NCBI GenBank assembly: GCA_958296245.1
Contig: OY282458.1
Span: 862,440-926,439 of the forward strand
DNA: 64,000 nucleotides
Source of the DNA: an uncultured Dehalococcoidia bacterium
GTDB lineage: Bacteria; Chloroflexota; Dehalococcoidia; Lucifugimonadales; G958296245
Direction of reading: 5' to 3'
The first letter of the stretch is position 1. Each line of letters opens with the position of its first letter. Of this stretch, positions 60,237-64,000 are shown piece after piece. The notes under the pieces were generated by a model, which was not told where the DNA came from, made no database searches, and saw only the letters and a list, made by a program, of their open reading frames with translations. The position numbers and the translations under genes are program-made.

Positions 60237-61304
60237 TCACTCATAGAACCATTGGTACGGAATCCGAGCCAGCTTCAACGACGTGTTATTCCAAGTTACG
60301 GGGCCGCCTCCGTACCCGCCCTCGGAGTAGAGGACCAACGCCGTGTCGCCGTCGAAGATGATCACCGGGTACATGTAGCTGCGGCTCGTGTCGGGCTCGA
60401 TGTCCTTGAAGTCGCCCCACGTCCGCCCGTCGTCGCGCGATACAGCCGCAGTCAGCGGCGTCCGAGGCCGCCCGGAGCCCGGCTCATCCGGTCTCGCATT
60501 GTTCCAGACCAGCACGACGTCGCCCGTGGCCGGCACACGGGCCGCCGTGCATGGGGCGGCCGGACTGTCCAGCCCGGTGTCGTACGAGTCCGACACCGTC
60601 TCCCCACCGTCCGTCGACTCGGCGGCGTATATCTTCCCTAGCGTCGTACGCATGAGGAACATTATGGAGCCGTCTTTCCTCTCGAAGGCGGCGGGCTCGG
60701 CGGCGCCGACCATCTGTTTTCCGTCGAGCACCCCCCTGACCGCCACGGGATTGGAGAGCTTCCAGGATCGCCCGGCGTCGTCGGAGTAGGCCGCGTGGAC
60801 GAAGCTCTCCCCCTGGCCCGGCGCCGGCTGCGTGTTGAGCTGTATCGGCAGGACCAGGCGTCCTCCCGAAAGCTCCATGAGGCGGCCGTTGCAGGGGAAG
60901 CCGAACTGAGTCTTCATGTCGACCATCGGCTCGTGGCGGCCCCAGCTCCGCCCTCCGTCCTCGGACCAGCGGTAGAAGGGCCAAGCGTAGTGGCAACTCT
61001 CGTCGTCGGTGCGGCTGTGAGCGAAGCCCACCGTGCCGTCGCGGTAGACCTTGACGCTGACCGAGATGACGTTGCACCCGCCGTCGTTCTCTAGGAGCAT
61101 GATGGGGTCGCCCCACGTCTCCCCCTTGTCGTGGGACCACCTCCCCATTATGTGGGCGGGGGAGTGGTCGTGCGAGCCGCCGTAGAAAGCCGACCACGCC
61201 AGCAGCCAGCGGCCGTCGGGGAAGACTGCTACGTCGCCCTCGGAGTTGCGGGGCCATTCGGCGCTGTGAGGCGCTACTATTTGGAAGTCGGGTTCGATCA
61301 TCAA
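60237..61304 (-). CDS. Sialidase-like (BNR/Asp-box) beta-propeller protein
   Basis: The 355-residue protein has Asp-box repeats (SHDKGETW, SEDGGRSW, SDDAGRSW, STDGGETV, SRDDGRTW) and propeller strands such as GRLVLPIQLN and SIMFLMRTTLGKIYAA. The core resembles the protein at 35144, and both end in a Trp-Phe-Tyr tail (PYQWFYE here). There is no signal peptide. GGAGGTGA precedes the ATG. Glycan or sugar-ester hydrolysis is possible. It lies 81 bases downstream of the ABC permease on the same strand, hinting at a link with that transporter's substrate. Confidence 0.8.
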   Translation of the reverse strand: MMIEPDFQIVAPHSAEWPRNSEGDVAVFPDGRWLLAWSAFYGGSHDHSPAHIMGRWSHDKGETWGDPIMLLENDGGCNVISVSVKVYRDGTVGFAHSRTDDESCHYAWPFYRWSEDGGRSWGRHEPMVDMKTQFGFPCNGRLMELSGGRLVLPIQLNTQPAPGQGESFVHAAYSDDAGRSWKLSNPVAVRGVLDGKQMVGAAEPAAFERKDGSIMFLMRTTLGKIYAAESTDGGETVSDSYDTGLDSPAAPCTAARVPATGDVVLVWNNARPDEPGSGRPRTPLTAAVSRDDGRTWGDFKDIEPDTSRSYMYPVIIFDGDTALVLYSEGGYGGGPVTWNNTSLKLARIPYQWFYE

Positions 61305-61384
61305 GTCACCTCCACTTGCGGAGCCTACGTTTCCTCACTCGCTTCTGCGTTCAGAATGACATGAGATGAAGATGTCAGCACGAC

Positions 61385-62287
61385 CTAGTCGATGGTGCTT
61401 CGCGGGTCGAGGGCGTCCCGCAGCCCGTCGCCCAGGAAGTTGACCGCGATGACCGTCGTGGATATGGCGATGCCGGGCGGCAGCCAGAGCCACGGCTGGT
61501 TCTTGAGGACGTTGAGGGACTGCGCCGCGTTCATCATGTTGCCCCACGTCGCGGTCGGCAGTCGGACGCCCAGTCCGAGGAAGCTTAGCGACGCCTCGCT
61601 CAGGATCGCTCCCGCGATGGTCAGCGTGGCCGCTACTATCACGTAGGGCACGACGCCCGGCAGGATGTGGATTAGCATGATGCGCCAGTGCCCCGCTCCC
61701 ACCGCCCGGGCGCCGATGACGAAGTCCATCTCCTTGAGGGACAGCACCTGCCCCCGGACGAGCCGGGTCTTCCCCGGCCAGCCTAGTATGCCGATGATGA
61801 ATATGATGTTCCACACGCTCGCCCCGATAACGGCGACCAGCAGAATGAGGGCGAAGAGCGTCGGAAACATCATCACTATCTCGACGGCCCGCTGTATGAG
61901 GTTGTCCAGCCAGCCGCCCGCGTACGCCGAGACTATGCCCAGGAACGTGCCGATGATCGTGGAGATGGCGGCCGCAACCAGGCCGACGGCGATGGAGATG
62001 CGTCCGGCGTAAACCACCCTGGCGTACTGGTCGCGCCCTGCCTCGTCGGTGCCCATGACGTGGCTCCACGATGGCGGGGTGCGCAGGGCGTCAATGTCGG
62101 TGTCGTTCGGGTCGTGCCAAGTCACCAGGGGGGCGAAGGCCGCCATGAAGGTGAAGACGACGAGGATCGCCGTTCCCAGGAGCGCCAGCCTGTGGCGTCG
62201 GAAGCGGCGCCACACCCGCCTCCTGCCTCTCCGCGGGGCCTGCTCTACTTCGGCGGCTACGTCGCCGGCTGCGCCGGAAGCGGCCAC
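61385..62287 (-). CDS. Peptide/nickel-type ABC permease, DppC-like
   Basis: The 300-residue permease has six helices, the N-terminal RFRRHRLALLGTAILV, the GTDEAGRDQYARVVYAGR signature and the coupling loop EMDFVIGARAVGAGHWRIMLIHILP. GTG 62287, with GAGGAGGAG upstream, is the best start. The frame is open to 62482, but that part overlaps the DppB-like gene in another frame. It pairs with the upstream permease to import oligopeptides, opines or similar solutes. Confidence 0.9.
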   Translation of the reverse strand: MAASGAAGDVAAEVEQAPRRGRRRVWRRFRRHRLALLGTAILVVFTFMAAFAPLVTWHDPNDTDIDALRTPPSWSHVMGTDEAGRDQYARVVYAGRISIAVGLVAAAISTIIGTFLGIVSAYAGGWLDNLIQRAVEIVMMFPTLFALILLVAVIGASVWNIIFIIGILGWPGKTRLVRGQVLSLKEMDFVIGARAVGAGHWRIMLIHILPGVVPYVIVAATLTIAGAILSEASLSFLGLGVRLPTATWGNMMNAAQSLNVLKNQPWLWLPPGIAISTTVIAVNFLGDGLRDALDPRSTID

Positions 62288-62319
62288 GGTCTCCTCCTCA
62301 TTCGACGGCGTGATCTTCG

Positions 62320-63276
62320 CTACCCCCTGACGCGGATGCGAGGGTCCGCGTAGGCGTACAGTACGTCGGCCAGCAGGTTGGCCCCCAGCACCAGCGCGGT
62401 TATGATCATCGTCAGCCCCATCAGCAGCGTGTAGTCCCTCAGATAGATAGCCTCCACCGAGAGGCGGCCCATCCCCGGCCAAGCGAACATGAACTCGATG
62501 ATCAGCGCCCCGCTGAACAGAAACGGCAGGCGGAGCGTCGTCACCGTGATCAGCGGCAGCAGGGCGTTCTGAAAGGCGTGCCTCCCTATCACCGCGAACT
62601 CCGGCAGCCCCTTTGCCCGGGCGGTGCGCACGTAGTCCGACTGCATCACCTCGAGCATCGCGGTGCGGGCGTAGCGGGTATTGCCGGCCATCGAATCGAG
62701 GGAGAGGACGACGGCAGGCAGGGCCAGATGGTGAAGATTACTCACCAACGAGAATTCGGCGCCCGCCTGAGACATCCCGTGGGACGGGAACAGCCCCCAC
62801 ACGGCGACGAAGAGATATAACGCCAAGAGAGCAAAGAAGAAGGTCGGTATGGATACGCCAAAGAGCGCCGCCACGCTGAGCGCGTAGTCGTACAGACTGT
62901 ACTGGCGCAGCGCGGCGACCACCCCGAAGACGGTGCCCAGGACCACCGACATCACGAGGGCCACCGAGGTGAGCTCCACCGTGGGCAGCACGGCCCTGCC
63001 GATGACCTTCAGGACAGGCTCGCCCGAGTGGTATGAGTAGCCGAAGTTGCCCGTGAGCACCTCCCGCAGCCAGATGACGTAGCGTATGTGGACAGGCTGG
63101 TTGAGGCCCAGCCTCTCGCGAAGGGCGTCCCCACCCGCGCCCGTCATCAGCTCCGGGTCCGCCATAGCCGAGACCGGGTCTCCCGGCACGAGGTTGGCGA
63201 ACCCGTAGGTCATCATCGAGATGACCAGGAGGACGGGGATGGATACGAGCAGCCGCCGGATGATGTATTGCTGCAT
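62320..63276 (-). CDS. Peptide/nickel-type ABC permease, DppB-like
   Basis: The 318-residue permease begins QQYIIRRLLVSIPVLLVIS and has GDPVSAMADPE, LRERLGLNQPVHIRYVIWL and the coupling loop MQSDYVRTARAKGLPEFAVIGRHAFQNALLP, all typical of DppB. Six helices are visible. The DppC-like gene follows 32 bases later. The binding protein gene lies upstream, separated by a hairpin. No ATPase genes are in the window; they may be beyond or elsewhere. Confidence 0.93.
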   Translation of the reverse strand: MQQYIIRRLLVSIPVLLVISMMTYGFANLVPGDPVSAMADPELMTGAGGDALRERLGLNQPVHIRYVIWLREVLTGNFGYSYHSGEPVLKVIGRAVLPTVELTSVALVMSVVLGTVFGVVAALRQYSLYDYALSVAALFGVSIPTFFFALLALYLFVAVWGLFPSHGMSQAGAEFSLVSNLHHLALPAVVLSLDSMAGNTRYARTAMLEVMQSDYVRTARAKGLPEFAVIGRHAFQNALLPLITVTTLRLPFLFSGALIIEFMFAWPGMGRLSVEAIYLRDYTLLMGLTMIITALVLGANLLADVLYAYADPRIRVRG

Positions 63277-63287
63277 TAGCCTAAAGC

Positions 63288-63326
63288 GGTAGGGGGACGC
63301 CCGCAGTGTCGCGTCGCCCCCCTACC
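63288..63326 (-). terminator. GC-rich hairpin between binding protein and permease genes
   Basis: GGTAGGGGG-ACGC pairs with GCGTCGCCCCCCTACC apart from a small bulge. It lies between the binding-protein stop and the permease start, as is common for hairpins that raise binding-protein mRNA over permease mRNA. There is no T-run. Confidence 0.5.
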
Positions 63327-63396
63327 AGCTCCGACCTCCGTTCTTTACCGGGGGGCCGCCCAGCGGGGGGCCCGGAGACCGCCGCCGGCCTACCCT

Positions 63397-64000
63397 CTAC
63401 TGCCTAATGTCCCACTGCTCCATGTGGTAGATCCAGTTGTCGTCACGCCCCGCGTGAATCGGGTAGATCGGCATGTCCCCGTACCTCGAGGGCTTGGGAA
63501 CGTCCCCCAAGATAGGCATCCGGAACCTGTTGTTCTGGATCTTCACCCTGGCAGCCTCCCTGATGGAGGTCCAGGGCAGGATGTCCCATAGCCACGTCTC
63601 CGTGAAGTCCTGGAAGAACTTGGCGCGCTCGCCGCGGTCCACGATTGCCGCGCCCTCTTCCATCGCCGTGTAGAAGTCGGGATACTGGTGGTGAATGCCG
63701 AACGCGTTCTCGCCGCCCGTCAGGCCAAGGTTCGACAGCAGGAAGACGCCGGGCTCGCTTCCCTGTCCCGCTGCCCAGCTTATGATCTCGGCGTCGTAGG
63801 TGTCGTACCAGGCGCTCTGGCCCGCGGCCGTGTCCTGTTCCTTGACTATGAAGTTGATCCCCACGTCGCCGAGCATGTCCTGCTGGACTGCAAGTTCAGC
63901 CCTGTAGTCGGGGTTGGTTATGGGGCGCGTAATCATCGTGATGTCGATGGGGTTGCTGACGCTGTAGCCCGCCGCCTCCATCAACGACGTGGCCCTGCTC
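63397..64000 (-). CDS. ABC transporter substrate-binding protein (SBP_bac_5-like), C-terminal part
   Basis: The frame runs from beyond the right edge to 63397; about 200 codons are present. Recognisable C-terminal features of family 5 peptide/nickel-binding proteins are MTRPITNPDYRAELAVQQDMLGDVGINFIVKEQD-type sequence (the LLRDIGI-like strand) and FFQDFTETWLWDILPWTSIREAARV near the end. It supplies solute to the DppB/C-like permeases. The N-terminus and signal peptide are outside the window. Confidence 0.85.
   Translation of the reverse strand, partial: SRATSLMEAAGYSVSNPIDITMITRPITNPDYRAELAVQQDMLGDVGINFIVKEQDTAAGQSAWYDTYDAEIISWAAGQGSEPGVFLLSNLGLTGGENAFGIHHQYPDFYTAMEEGAAIVDRGERAKFFQDFTETWLWDILPWTSIREAARVKIQNNRFRMPILGDVPKPSRYGDMPIYPIHAGRDDNWIYHMEQWDIRQ

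Overview
The window is about 65% GC and densely coded. It most resembles a Chloroflexota genome, probably near the SAR202/Dehalococcoidia group. This is inferred from content: lipoproteins with Glu-Lys-Val repeat linkers after the lipobox, a catabolic set of enolase-superfamily, flavin-dependent luciferase-like, phytanoyl-dioxygenase-like and SDR enzymes, several beta-propeller (sialidase-like, NHL) proteins, a GuaB3-type IMPDH homologue, and GC-rich intergenic palindromes. No rRNA or phylogenetic marker allows a firmer placement.

Layout. 1-4.5 kb (minus): an exported two-cupredoxin lipoprotein and a giant double multicopper oxidase that runs off the left edge. 4.7-11.2 kb: a beta-propeller glycosidase-like protein, tRNA-Pro(CGG), comF, an NHL protein, a DAO-family oxidase, and an MBL-fold hydrolase with a 2-hydroxyacid dehydrogenase. 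11.4-16.9 kb: a branched-chain-amino-acid-type ABC importer, with its binding protein convergent to livG-livF-livH-livM. 17.0-20.2 kb: an exported protein of six tandem Cache-like domains and a small membrane protein. 20.2-26.8 kb (minus): an alpha/beta-hydrolase lipoprotein, histidine-decarboxylase-like enzyme plus tandem-ACT protein, a DUF11 surface protein with three nearly identical repeats, and pyrD. 27.1-28.5 kb: an AT-richer island with a decayed IS1595-family transposase and a small membrane protein. 28.5-31.6 kb: a UbiA-type prenyltransferase and a membrane Fe-S oxidoreductase. 31.6-39.1 kb (plus): a PD-(D/E)XK nuclease-like protein, a DinB-like protein, an ATPase/TOPRIM-like pair with overlapping ends, a sialidase-like protein, recQ and an orphan HigA antitoxin; part of this could be a defence locus. 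39.2-43.7 kb: GuaB3, an AceE-type pyruvate dehydrogenase E1 and a cyclophilin lipoprotein. 44-54.4 kb: a catabolic region (hydratase, cupin, LLM oxidoreductase, SDR, PhyH dioxygenase, alcohol dehydrogenase, sugar-acid-dehydratase-like enolase, IMPase) interrupted by a PadR regulon and rplY. 54.4-60.1 kb: housekeeping genes (rpsU, HtrA protease, ilvD, a UPF0104 membrane protein, rsmG). 60.2-64 kb (minus): a second sialidase-like protein and a peptide/opine-type ABC importer whose binding protein runs off the right edge.

The genes suggest a heterotroph with heavy investment in importing and oxidising organic compounds. Intergenic spaces are unusually rich in repeats: a GC-rich double-palindrome element (about five copies), a GTAACTGTTCAG-type motif in at least six places (once as inverted ends of a 152-bp MITE-like unit), and a leader-like repeat before two catabolic genes. 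The clearest regulatory site is a PadR promoter/operator at 50816-50844.
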